From Chryseobacterium polytrichastri (lineage in GTDB: Bacteria; Bacteroidota; Bacteroidia; Flavobacteriales; Weeksellaceae), in contig NZ_FRAV01000007.1 in the NCBI RefSeq assembly GCF_900142445.1, positions 109,827 through 173,826 of the forward strand: 64,000 nt of DNA, written 5' to 3'. Positions 7,742 through 17,114 of the stretch are shown here, piece after piece; position 1 is the first letter of the stretch; each line of letters begins with the position of its first letter. Made by a program: the position numbers and the translations under genes. Under the pieces are notes generated by a model. The model saw only the letters and a program-made list of their open reading frames with translations, was not told the origin of the DNA and made no database searches.

Positions 7742-9916
7742 TTACTTTCCGCCACCGCCGTTTTTCTCAACATCGGTTTTGGTATTGTCTTTTACTTTTT
7801 GATTTCCGAAACGTTTTACAAAAGAAAGCGAAACGCCGTACCAGTCCCATCTCGAATAATTTTGAGTGGTCCCAATATTACTAAATGTTGTTCCGTCATA
7901 TACTGGTCTTTTAAAGATATTCATCAACTGTACGCTCGTTTCAATCTGTGTTTTAGGAAATATTTTGGTCACAGAAATCGTATGGAAAACGTTGGCTTTA
8001 TTCGCATAAGAATTTCCATTATTCTGATTCGAAATTTCAACCCATGCACTTAAATTGATATTCTTATTAAAAAGATTCGTGTACGATATATTCGTAGAAC
8101 CACCAATATAACTTATATAATCTCTGGCACCCTCCAATCCATTTTTTGCATTAAAATCACTGTTGTCATTATAATACCATCCAACTCCTAAATTTACACT
8201 CAATTTGTTCTTCAGGAAGGTCTGATTGGTATTCGCATACAGGTAATACTTTTCAATTTTTCCTGTAAAATTCCCTGGATAAGTGACCGTTTTTCCATTT
8301 TCAGTCGCAAAGGTTGTCCAATAATCCTGATTGGTAAACATATATCTTGCAGAAATAAAATACTTCTTGAAAAGTCCTAATTTCATTACAATCCTATCAC
8401 TCGGATTAGGATTTAAATCCATATTTCCTCGGTAATATATTCCTTCGTTGTTAGGAATAAGGAAAGGATTAAATTCTGTATACCACGGACGCCAAACATT
8501 GCGGTTGTAGGTTAGACTCAAATCATATTTATCCGAGAAAGAATACTTCAACAATATATTGGGAAGGAAATTTCCGTATGATTCTTTTCTTTTGGTTCCG
8601 GCAACGTCTTGCTGTATTTTAAAATCAATATGCTCATATCGAAGTCCGACTCTCGTTTCCAGTTTTTTGAAGAACGTTTTGCTATAATTCAGATAAATAG
8701 AATTCACGTTATCCTCATATCTGAAATAATCATTTCTTCTATCTGAACTATTTCCAGGAGGATTAGAAGTGATACTGTTTTCGTAAAGATCGTAAGGAAC
8801 CACGTTATTATTAAAGTCCATCTTACCGCCAAATTCCACAGTACCTCCAGATCCAGATTTCCCAAGAGGTTGTGTATAATCTACTTTTAAGTAATAATTA
8901 CGGGTTTGATTATAATTGGAAATGAGGGTTTCATTAAAACTTTTATTGCCCTTTGCATCAATTCCATTTTTCAAAAAAGTATTATCTTCTGCCTGAGATT
9001 CATAATTAGAACCTATATTAATATCTAAGATCCTGTTTTTCTCTTTATCATAATATTTATAGAAAAAATTGGTTCCCAACATGCGGTTAAGTCCCGATGC
9101 ATTTTGATTCTGAATGTAAGATTGAAAATCATTATTAAGAGATACACTTCCGTCTGCATCTGAAAAAGAGGAAACTTTACTTTGATAATATTCCAGAATA
9201 AGCCCGATGGTATTTTTATCATTTAACGCATATTCTGAGGTAGAAGAAACAGAAGGACTTTGGCGTTTGTTGGTATCTACACTGTTAAATTTACTAATCT
9301 GGTTATCTGCATACCGAGTATAGAGATAATTATTTTTCTCAATGTGCGTATTGTCATTGTAACTTCCGATTAAGGTCTGCGTAAAGTTTTTCTTATGATA
9401 ATTCAGATTGAGGTTGCTGTATTGCGAGTTCTTGGTATTTTGTCTGTTATTCAACGTTACACTTCCTTTCATTCCTTCATCATCACGCTTTTTTAAGACG
9501 ATATTGATGACAGATCCTGCACTTTCATACCTTGAAGATGGACTTGTAATGACCTCAATTTTCATCAGATTATCTGCGGGAATAGTCGCTAAGTATTCCT
9601 TTAATTCTTTTCCTGTAAAAACAGATTTTCTATCATTAATATATACCGTTACAGATTCCCCTTCTGCTTTGATGGCATCATTATTATCAATACTTACCAA
9701 AGGCGTCATTCTCAAAACATCCCAAGTGGTATTTCCTGCTAAAATGGAGCTGTTGGCAACATTAAAAACAGTTCTGTCTGCCTTAGATTCTACAGTGGCT
9801 TTCCTCACTGTTACGGTAACAGCCTCTATATCTTTTCCTTTAATAGAATCATTTTTTACCTGAGCAAAAGCTAAGGTTCCTATTAATAAAACAATTGTTG
9901 ATATAATTCTTTTCAC
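7742..9916 (-). CDS. TonB-dependent outer-membrane beta-barrel protein
   Basis: A 724-residue outer-membrane receptor-like protein of the OMP_b-brl_3 type. I place the start at the GTG (9914-9916) that gives an ordinary signal peptide (VKRIISTIVLLIGTLAFAQ); an upstream TTG at 9955 would add 13 polar residues. A plug-like domain occupies about residues 30-140 (TVTVRKATVE, VTVYINDRKS, PSSRYESAGSVINIVLKK). The rest is barrel, rich in alternating Tyr/Asn and ending in a glycine-rich tail. It lacks the N-terminal carboxypeptidase-like repeat found in many relatives. No SusD partner or siderophore gene is nearby, so the ligand is unknown. Confidence 0.88.
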   Translation of the reverse strand: MKRIISTIVLLIGTLAFAQVKNDSIKGKDIEAVTVTVRKATVESKADRTVFNVANSSILAGNTTWDVLRMTPLVSIDNNDAIKAEGESVTVYINDRKSVFTGKELKEYLATIPADNLMKIEVITSPSSRYESAGSVINIVLKKRDDEGMKGSVTLNNRQNTKNSQYSNLNLNYHKKNFTQTLIGSYNDNTHIEKNNYLYTRYADNQISKFNSVDTNKRQSPSVSSTSEYALNDKNTIGLILEYYQSKVSSFSDADGSVSLNNDFQSYIQNQNASGLNRMLGTNFFYKYYDKEKNRILDINIGSNYESQAEDNTFLKNGIDAKGNKSFNETLISNYNQTRNYYLKVDYTQPLGKSGSGGTVEFGGKMDFNNNVVPYDLYENSITSNPPGNSSDRRNDYFRYEDNVNSIYLNYSKTFFKKLETRVGLRYEHIDFKIQQDVAGTKRKESYGNFLPNILLKYSFSDKYDLSLTYNRNVWRPWYTEFNPFLIPNNEGIYYRGNMDLNPNPSDRIVMKLGLFKKYFISARYMFTNQDYWTTFATENGKTVTYPGNFTGKIEKYYLYANTNQTFLKNKLSVNLGVGWYYNDNSDFNAKNGLEGARDYISYIGGSTNISYTNLFNKNINLSAWVEISNQNNGNSYANKANVFHTISVTKIFPKTQIETSVQLMNIFKRPVYDGTTFSNIGTTQNYSRWDWYGVSLSFVKRFGNQKVKDNTKTDVEKNGGGGK

Positions 9917-10093
9917 TAAATTTAGTTTTTCATCTATAAGACACTTATCATGCAAAGTATGTTACATCTAATTTTGAAAAAAAACCAAAATAATTCTTCC
10001 TTAATTCTAATTAAGCATTATGCCATAATCTCACATTGATATATTATGATGAAATATTCACAAAAACAACTGATTGTAACATCATTAAAAACA

Positions 10094-10122
10094 AAAAACG
10101 CCCGAATTTCTTCGGACGTCTG
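10094..10122 (-). terminator. Terminator after the DUF2652 gene
   Basis: On the minus strand, ACGTCCGAA, a short loop, TTCGGGCGT and a run of six T residues, about 25 bases after the stop at 10147. It probably ends the efflux operon transcript as well. Confidence 0.75.
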
Positions 10123-10146
10123 CAAAAAGCAAATTACAAGGAAAAT

Positions 10147-10707
10147 TTAAATATGCTGTTTTATTTTTTCAAAATACTGAACAACACCTACCTCCGGAAC
10201 ATATAATTGACCATGAGAACCATTCTCAAAATCATTCGTCTTATCCAGAAAAGAATTACTGAAAAAAGCGTAAGAAGGTTGTTCTGCAAAGTCGTTTTTA
10301 AGCAACTGATGCGCTTCTATTACCGTCGGTCCATAGAGTTTCTTGAAGTTCCCGAGAGTATATTGTGAAAACTTACCATAGTTAACAATGAATTTTAAAG
10401 ACAGATCAATAGATGTATTCAAAACTTCGCTTAACTCTTCCACCTTTCTGTTAAAAGCATTCCTCATTGTATTAAGCAGTTTTGAAACAGTTTGAAATGA
10501 TGGTTTTGAATCATATTTATAAAATAAAATAGCATCCCCTTCGATTTCTGAAATATCAAAATGCTGATCATTCACCTGAAGCAATGTAGCAAGCAGTTCT
10601 CTTACAATATATTGCCCTGTATACAATTTTGTATTGAATACAAATTCTGTAAATCCATTGAAGTCCGGAATAAGTATGATCCCCTCGTGTATGTTTGTAT
10701 TCTTCAT
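10147..10707 (-). CDS. DUF2652 protein with cyclase-like metal residues
   Basis: A 186-residue cytoplasmic protein of the DUF2652 family. The start is set at the ATG giving MKNTNIHEG; a TTG 14 codons earlier is less likely. The N-terminal part resembles the class III nucleotide cyclase core: PDFNGFTEF (Asp15) matches the DxxGFT strand and EIEGDAILF (Asp58) matches the GD hairpin. The 43-residue spacing of the two aspartates is that of the metal ligands in real cyclases. The lysine that usually precedes the second motif is replaced (EIEGD), so substrate or activity may differ. It lies 58 bases after the outer-membrane efflux gene and may be co-transcribed. Confidence 0.75.
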   Translation of the reverse strand: MKNTNIHEGIILIPDFNGFTEFVFNTKLYTGQYIVRELLATLLQVNDQHFDISEIEGDAILFYKYDSKPSFQTVSKLLNTMRNAFNRKVEELSEVLNTSIDLSLKFIVNYGKFSQYTLGNFKKLYGPTVIEAHQLLKNDFAEQPSYAFFSNSFLDKTNDFENGSHGQLYVPEVGVVQYFEKIKQHI

Positions 10708-10765
10708 GTCCTGTTGGATTAAAAACCTGTTGTATCCTAATAGACGCAACAGGTTTCATTTTACT

Positions 10766-12184
10766 TTATTGCCAACCTCCACCTACAGATCGGTAGAGCA
10801 TCGTGATTGCATTTAATCTTTGTGCTTTCAGAGAAGCCAGATCCAATTCTGCCTGAAGTTTATTGCTTTGCGCCAAAATAACCTCAATATAAGTCGCTGA
10901 ATTATATTTAAATAAAATATCTGCTTTCTTCACGGCTTCATTAGATTTCATCACCAAACCTTCTGCAATTTTTTGCTGTTCTTCCAGTTTTTGAATCTGA
11001 ATTAACGCATCAGAAACCTCACCTACCGCTTTTAAAACCGATTGTTTAAAAGTAATTTCAGCTTGCTGTGACAACACTTTTGATTGCTCGTATTGTGTTT
11101 TCAGTTGTTTTCCGTTCAAAAGGGGTTGAGCGATTGCCCCCGCTACCATTCCGAAAAGTGATCCTGGAACACTGAACCAATGACTCGCCTGAAAAGCATT
11201 TAGTCCACCCTGAGCGGTAATACTGAACGACGGATACATACTCATCTTCGCCACATGAATTCCGGAAATACTTTTTCTCAGATCCAATTCAGCACTTTTT
11301 ATATCGGGTCTGTAACTCAACAAGTCTGCTGGAATTCCTGACGCAATGGTTTCGGGCGTCTGAATGTTATTCAAACTTGCGCTTCTTTCAATTTTATCAG
11401 GCATTGAACCTATTAAAAGACTCAATGCATTTTCCTGAGTCGCAATAGAACTTTCAATGGCAGGAATTGTTTTTAAGATTTGATCTTTCACGATTTCCTG
11501 TTGCTGAACGGCCAAAGCTGTTGTTAATCCTACTTCCTGCTGCTTTGTCAAGTACTTCAATGTCGTGTCTGAATAGGCTAAATTAGATTTTGTAATTTCC
11601 AACTGCGTATCCAACATCAATACATTATAATACCCTTGAACCACGGAAGCCACCAACTGCGTTCTCACGGCTTTTGCAGCTTCCTGAGTTTTAAGATATT
11701 CGGTTAAAGCCTGTTCTTTTCGACCTCTTATCTTGCCCCAGATATCAGCTTCCCAAGAAATATTGATTGTAGTAGAATAATCTTCCGTATACTTTCTTCC
11801 CATAAACTGGCCGGCCATCATTCCGTTCATACTGTTGTCTGAAGGTCGGCTGAGACTTGCATTGGCAACCGTTGCGCTTACGGTCGGCACATTCGCCCAC
11901 TTGCTTTGATGATAGGCCAAAGAAGCAAATTCTATTTGTTTTAAAGCCAGTTGAAGATCATTATTCTGAACAATCGCTTTATCAATCAATGCTACCAAAA
12001 CAGGATCTTTAAAAAAATCTTTGTAGCTAATCTTTGCGATATTCTCGCTGTTGTCTGTAACGATCGTATCACTTCTAAAAGCTTCGGGCATTTTTATTTC
12101 GGGACGTTCATATTTCTGAACTTTACATGAAACCGCAATCCCTGAAATTAATGCTAAATATGCTATATTTTTAATTGAATTCAT
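10766..12184 (-). CDS. RND efflux outer-membrane factor (TolC/OprM-type lipoprotein)
   Basis: A 472-residue outer-membrane factor of the NodT/OprM family that forms the exit duct of the tripartite pump. The signal peptide ends in lipobox AVSC with Cys20, so it is a lipidated trimer subunit. Two duplicated OEP halves (about 60-250 and 270-465) are rich in long amphipathic helices with Gln/Ala repeats such as EITKSNLAYSDTTLKYLTKQ. It is the third gene of the operon, 20 bases behind the pump gene. Drug specificity cannot be read. Confidence 0.92.
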   Translation of the reverse strand: MNSIKNIAYLALISGIAVSCKVQKYERPEIKMPEAFRSDTIVTDNSENIAKISYKDFFKDPVLVALIDKAIVQNNDLQLALKQIEFASLAYHQSKWANVPTVSATVANASLSRPSDNSMNGMMAGQFMGRKYTEDYSTTINISWEADIWGKIRGRKEQALTEYLKTQEAAKAVRTQLVASVVQGYYNVLMLDTQLEITKSNLAYSDTTLKYLTKQQEVGLTTALAVQQQEIVKDQILKTIPAIESSIATQENALSLLIGSMPDKIERSASLNNIQTPETIASGIPADLLSYRPDIKSAELDLRKSISGIHVAKMSMYPSFSITAQGGLNAFQASHWFSVPGSLFGMVAGAIAQPLLNGKQLKTQYEQSKVLSQQAEITFKQSVLKAVGEVSDALIQIQKLEEQQKIAEGLVMKSNEAVKKADILFKYNSATYIEVILAQSNKLQAELDLASLKAQRLNAITMLYRSVGGGWQ

Positions 12185-12203
12185 TATTTAAATATCATTA
12201 GAA

Positions 12204-15200
12204 TTAATATTCCCAATCGGCTTCTGTTACTTCTTTACCATTGATTCTTTCATGCAAAGACTGGAATACCACAAACAATACAGGAACCACAAAAATTCCT
12301 AAAACAGTTCCGAAAATCATCCCTGAAATTGCTGCATATCCGATGGAAAGATTCCCCATTGCAGAAGGACCAACCACAAAAATCAACGGAATTAACCCTG
12401 TAATAAAAGCCAAAGAAGTCATTAAGATCGGACGAAGACGAGCCTTAGCTCCTTCCACCGCAGAAGCAATTAAACTCTTTCCTGCTCTACGTCTTTGGAT
12501 GGCAAATTCTACAATCAGAATTCCGTTTTTCGCTAATAATCCAATCAACATCACCATCGCGATCTGAACATAAATATTGTTTGAAAGATCCGCCAATGTA
12601 ATGCCTACAAATACTCCCGATAAACCTACAGGTATCCCGATCAATACAGCAAACGGAAGAATATAACTTTCATACTGTGCCGATAACAGGAAGAATACAA
12701 ACACGATACATAATCCGAAGATCATTACAGATTGTGAACTTGAAGTGGCTTCTTCACGGCTCATTCCTTTATAATCATACGTAAATCCGGGAGGTAGCAC
12801 TTTCTTGCTCACTTCTTCAACCGCCGCCATTGCCTGACCAGAACTGTATCCCGGAGCTGCCATTACCGTTAAATTGGAAGAATTAAACAAGTTAAAACGA
12901 TCCACCACTTCCGCTCCTGTTACTTGTTTTAAGGTTACCAACGTGTTTACAGGAACCATTTGACCCGCATTATTTTTAACGAAAATACCATTCAATGATT
13001 CTTTATCCTGTCTCGTTTCCGGAGTAGCCTGAACCAATACTCTGTAATATTTCCCGAATCTGTTGAAATCCGAAGACTGAATACTTCCGTAATACCCTTG
13101 CATCACGCCTAACACATCAGAAACACTCACTCCTAATTGAGCCGCTTTTACCTCATCTACCAAGACTTCATATTGAGGATAAGAAACATCAAAAGTGGTA
13201 AACGCCACAGCAACTTCAGGTCGTTGCATCAAAGCCCCCATCATTCCGTAAGAGATATTTCCTAAATTCTGAAGTTCTCCGTTTGTTCTGTCCTGAAGCA
13301 CAAGCTCCATTCCACTCGTATTTCCGAAACCATCCACTGTTGGCGTATTAATTACCAAGAAATTGGCTCTTTTATCCTGAGAAAGCATTCCTTGCGTTTG
13401 CCCGATAATTTCATTGATATTATTAATCTTTCCACGCTCTCCGCCTTTCTTTAATTTAACGAAAATAGAAGCCGCTGAAGAAGACATTGAACCACTGAAA
13501 AGATTCAGTCCATCCACAGAAATCACTTTGTCAACCGCAGGATTTTTCATCAATTTATCTTCTGTATCAGCCACTACTTTTGATGTTCTGTCTTTTGAAG
13601 CACCAGGCGCCAAATTAGCCGTCACGATAATGAAACTCTGATCTTCATCAGGAATAAATCCTTTTGGCGTAGTCATAGACATCCAAGTAAATAACCCTCC
13701 AAACACAATGATAATAAGGAATGCGATCCATTTTCTTTTTAATAAGAATAATACCGCTTTTCCGTAACGGAATGTCAGCTTATTAAAACTTGCATTAAAA
13801 CCAGCAAAGAAACGGTCTTTAAAATTCATTTTTTCATGAGAACCCCCGTGATTCTGTTTTAAGAATAATGCACATAAAGCCGGGCTTAACGTCAATGCAT
13901 TGACCGCAGAAATTACAATCGCTATCGCCAATGTCAAGGCAAACTGCTGATAAAATAACCCTGTAGAACCACTCATAAATGCTACCGGAACGAATACCGC
14001 AGACATAATCAACGTAATCGAAATAATCGCTCCTGTAATCTCACTCATTGCCGACATCGTTGCCGCTTTTGCATTGAGTTTCTTATGTTCCATTTTAGCA
14101 TGAACCGCTTCCACGACGACAATGGCATCATCCACCACAATTCCAATGGCGAGTACCAAAGCAAATAGCGTTAAGATATTGATTGAGAATCCAAATAGAT
14201 TCATGAAGAAAAACGTTCCCACAATAGAAACCGGAACCGCAATCGCCGGAATTAATGTTGAACGGAAATCCTGCAAGAAGATATAAACCACGATGAATAC
14301 AAGAATAAATGCTTCTATCAACGTATTAATTACCTGCTCGATAGATTGATCTAATGCATCTTTCGTTGCATACGGAATTTCATACGCCATTCCTTCCGGG
14401 AAGGATTTCTCCAGTTCTTTCATTCTTTCCTGAAGCGCAATCTGTACTTCGTTGGCATTCGATCCTGCCATTTGGAAAATCGCCATCGTTACGGATGGTT
14501 TTTTGTTGAAATTTGAAGAAACCGTATAACTGTACGCTCCAAACTCCACTCTCGCAACATCCTTTAATTTTAAAACAGAACCATCGCTTAATGCTTTGAT
14601 CGTAATATTTTCATACTGCTCAGGCTCCGTGAATTTTCCTTTGTAACGAAGGACATATTCCATCGATTCTTTACTTCTTTCCCCGAATCTTCCCGGTGCC
14701 GCTTCCAAGTTTTGAGATTGAATCGCACGCGAAACCTCCGCTGGAGTAAGGTTATATGAAGTCAGTTTATTCGGATCCAGCCAAACACGCATTGAATAAT
14801 CTTTATTTCCATACACCATCGCATCTCCTACTCCTTTTACCCTTTTCAGATCCGGAACAATATTGATTTTTGCATAATTCTCCAGGAAAAGATCGTCCAT
14901 TGTGCCATCTTTACTCGTTAGAGAAACCATCGCAATCATACTGTTTTGTCTCTTCAACGTGGTGATTCCCGCCTGAACAACCTCCGCAGGAAGTTGATTC
15001 GTAACCTGCGCTACCCTGTTCTGAACATTGATGGCTGCCTGATCGGGATCAGTTCCTAATTTAAAGATCACGGTGATACTTAACGTACCGTCATTACTCG
15101 CTGTAGAAGTAATGTAATCCATATTTTCAACTCCATTGATGGCGTTTTCCAATGGTGGAGCTACGGATCTCGCAATCGTTTCAGCATTGGCTCCTGGATA

Positions 15201-15344
15201 TGCTGCCGTTACCATGACGGTAGGTGGCGCAATGTCCGGAAATTTTGTAATCGGCAGATTGAGCATACCGACAACCCCCAGAATAACAAGCAATACGGAG
15301 ATAACCGTTGCCAGTACGGGTCTTTTTATAATTTTCTTTAACAT
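12204..15344 (-). CDS. RND efflux pump permease (AcrB/HAE1 type)
   Basis: A 1046-residue inner-membrane proton-driven multidrug efflux pump. Length, twelve-helix pattern and motifs match hydrophobe/amphiphile exporters: the N-terminus MLKKIIKRPVLATVISVLLV, the proton-relay pair Asp-Asp in GIVVDDAIVVVEAV, and GAKARLRPILMTSLAFITGL near the C-terminus. It forms a trimer with the adaptor encoded just upstream and the outer-membrane factor just downstream (gaps of 9 and 20 bases). The substrate is probably hydrophobic compounds such as dyes, detergents or antibiotics, by family only. Confidence 0.96.
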   Translation of the reverse strand: MLKKIIKRPVLATVISVLLVILGVVGMLNLPITKFPDIAPPTVMVTAAYPGANAETIARSVAPPLENAINGVENMDYITSTASNDGTLSITVIFKLGTDPDQAAINVQNRVAQVTNQLPAEVVQAGITTLKRQNSMIAMVSLTSKDGTMDDLFLENYAKINIVPDLKRVKGVGDAMVYGNKDYSMRVWLDPNKLTSYNLTPAEVSRAIQSQNLEAAPGRFGERSKESMEYVLRYKGKFTEPEQYENITIKALSDGSVLKLKDVARVEFGAYSYTVSSNFNKKPSVTMAIFQMAGSNANEVQIALQERMKELEKSFPEGMAYEIPYATKDALDQSIEQVINTLIEAFILVFIVVYIFLQDFRSTLIPAIAVPVSIVGTFFFMNLFGFSINILTLFALVLAIGIVVDDAIVVVEAVHAKMEHKKLNAKAATMSAMSEITGAIISITLIMSAVFVPVAFMSGSTGLFYQQFALTLAIAIVISAVNALTLSPALCALFLKQNHGGSHEKMNFKDRFFAGFNASFNKLTFRYGKAVLFLLKRKWIAFLIIIVFGGLFTWMSMTTPKGFIPDEDQSFIIVTANLAPGASKDRTSKVVADTEDKLMKNPAVDKVISVDGLNLFSGSMSSSAASIFVKLKKGGERGKINNINEIIGQTQGMLSQDKRANFLVINTPTVDGFGNTSGMELVLQDRTNGELQNLGNISYGMMGALMQRPEVAVAFTTFDVSYPQYEVLVDEVKAAQLGVSVSDVLGVMQGYYGSIQSSDFNRFGKYYRVLVQATPETRQDKESLNGIFVKNNAGQMVPVNTLVTLKQVTGAEVVDRFNLFNSSNLTVMAAPGYSSGQAMAAVEEVSKKVLPPGFTYDYKGMSREEATSSSQSVMIFGLCIVFVFFLLSAQYESYILPFAVLIGIPVGLSGVFVGITLADLSNNIYVQIAMVMLIGLLAKNGILIVEFAIQRRRAGKSLIASAVEGAKARLRPILMTSLAFITGLIPLIFVVGPSAMGNLSIGYAAISGMIFGTVLGIFVVPVLFVVFQSLHERINGKEVTEADWEY

Positions 15345-15353
15345 GATTTTTTC

Positions 15354-16502
15354 TTACGATTTTTTCGGTTGAGCATTCTTTTGCTTTTGAGCAACAACAG
15401 GAGTTCCCGGCTGTAATCTGTCGAAACCGGTAACGATGTACTGATCTCCTGCTTTTAACCCTTTAGAAATAATGAAATTGTCTCCCGCTTTCCCGCTTAC
15501 TTCAATCGGTAACTGAGTCGCTTTTCCGTCTTTGATAGTGAATACAAAAGTTTTATCCTGAATCGTTCTTGTAGAAGCAATCGGAAGCAGAATAACATTG
15601 CTGTAAAACTGTTCCATCACAATTTTTCCAGTGTTTCCACTTCTTAATAAGTTATTCGGATTGTTGAACTTTGCTCTTAAAGTAATAGAACCCGTGGTTT
15701 TATTAAACTGACCTTCCACAGCATCAATTCTCCCTGTTTCAGCATATTTCTCTCCACCCGAAAGCAATAAAGAAACTGCAGGCGTATTTTTAATGATCTC
15801 ATTAATATTGCTTCCAACTGTCTGTTTCTGGAAGTTATTAAAATCATTTTCACTCATGCTAAAATAGGTGTATACCTGATGAATGTCTGATAATAGCGTA
15901 ATCGGATCCTGATTAGTTGGCGTTAATAAACTTCCCAAACGATAATTGAATCTTCCAATATACCCACTTACCGGAGCTTTAATTGTAGAAAAATTAAGAT
16001 TGATCTTTGCCGATTCAATAGAAGACATCGACTGGCTTACTGCACCTCTTGCAGCATTATAATTAGCCTCCGCTTCTTTTACCTGAATATCGGAAACCAT
16101 TTTATTTCTGAATAATTCTTTCTTACGGTCTACATCAATCTTCGAAGTTGAAAGATTCGCTTGTGCTGTAATTAAAGCAGCCTGTGCACTTTTCAACTGC
16201 TCACGGAAAATCTGATCTTCAATTTTAAATAAAGACTGGCCTGCTCTCACATAATCCCCTTCATCTACAAAAATTTTGGTTAAATATCCCGTCACCTGAG
16301 GTCTGATTTCCACATTAGAAACTCCTTCCACAGAAGCCGCATATTCTCTGGAAACAGAAGCATCTCCCTGTTTTACTATATCTACAGGAAGTTCCGGCGC
16401 CTGTTGCTGATAAGATTGGTTTTGATTATTTTTCCTGCACCCCGCCAAAACAATCAGCGAGAGGAAAAGTATAGTCGATTTCTGAATAAAAAATCTCTGC
16501 AT
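15354..16502 (-). CDS. RND efflux periplasmic adaptor (MFP lipoprotein)
   Basis: A 382-residue membrane-fusion protein that bridges the pump and the outer-membrane duct. The lipobox is VLAGC with Cys22. The order barrel-sandwich (VEIRPQVTGYLTKIFVDEGD), alpha-hairpin (AQAALITAQANLSTSKIDVD), beta-barrel and membrane-proximal domain is that of AcrA. The C-terminus is basic and polar. It is the first gene of the operon; no regulator gene is directly attached, the nearest being an AraC-type gene about 600 bases further upstream. Confidence 0.94.
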   Translation of the reverse strand: MQRFFIQKSTILFLSLIVLAGCRKNNQNQSYQQQAPELPVDIVKQGDASVSREYAASVEGVSNVEIRPQVTGYLTKIFVDEGDYVRAGQSLFKIEDQIFREQLKSAQAALITAQANLSTSKIDVDRKKELFRNKMVSDIQVKEAEANYNAARGAVSQSMSSIESAKINLNFSTIKAPVSGYIGRFNYRLGSLLTPTNQDPITLLSDIHQVYTYFSMSENDFNNFQKQTVGSNINEIIKNTPAVSLLLSGGEKYAETGRIDAVEGQFNKTTGSITLRAKFNNPNNLLRSGNTGKIVMEQFYSNVILLPIASTRTIQDKTFVFTIKDGKATQLPIEVSGKAGDNFIISKGLKAGDQYIVTGFDRLQPGTPVVAQKQKNAQPKKS

Positions 16503-17114
16503 AACAATAATTCCTTTAAATTTTACGGGGCAAAATTGAAACTAAAAAAGTTGTACAGAAATATTCAAAAAACCTCTTGATTTGTCAAAAAGACTCCTTA
16601 TTTTAAGCAACTATGAGAAATGTCAGGTTATTTTATTTTTTCTACAGATTATTTTTTGTGAGTGTTTTTTTATTTTTTTGAAAATTCAGTATTTAAGTTT
16701 TGGCTAAAGCCAATTGATTTTGGTGTATTGATTAAACGGACTAAAGTCCGTTCCTATTGATATAAACATCGTGTTTATTATGACTGTTTTTCTTTTGTCT
16801 TGAAACAAAAGAAACAAAAATTCAAGACTTGGAAACTTCCGCTAAAAATTAAAAGTTACTCCTAAAATTCCCAAAACTCGTGCGGATTTACCTGTTTTTC
16901 TTCGGTTCTAAGTTTGTCCCGTACTCAAACAGTGGGAATTTTTTAACGGATTAATTTTATTTTGCCTCAATATTTTATATTTTTTTATTTGAATCGGCGA
17001 ACCTCTTCGAGGTTTCTTAACGCTGCATTTTCCTAGGTCAATAAAAAGGGCTGCTATGAGCCAAATAGATATCGAAGAATATTAATTGAAAATCTATTAT
17101 CTATTAAAACAAAA
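16503..17114. other. 612-base non-coding stretch with flavobacterial repeats
   Basis: No credible gene is visible. It holds the family A repeat at 16698-16762 and then, from about 16793 to 17035, a composite element starting TTTTGTCTTGAAACAAAAGA and containing CAAGACTTGGAAACTTCC, ACTCAAACAGTGGGAATT and CTGCATTTTCCTAGGTC. A decayed copy of part of it appears at 23537-23575. The segment next to 16502 should carry the efflux operon promoter, but no clear TAnnTTTG was found. Confidence 0.55.
16698..16762 (+). repeat. Family A repeat (ctaaag hairpin element)
   Basis: TTTTGGCTAAAGCCAATT, a 27-base spacer, then CGGACTAAAGTCCGTTCCTA and TTGAT. It matches the copies at 7573 and 43760 in order, spacing and orientation. 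Confidence 0.8.

Noticed and set aside
9408..9863. 151-residue plus-strand reading frame
   Set aside because: It is antisense to the barrel receptor gene, lacks family signals and follows the codon shadow of that gene.
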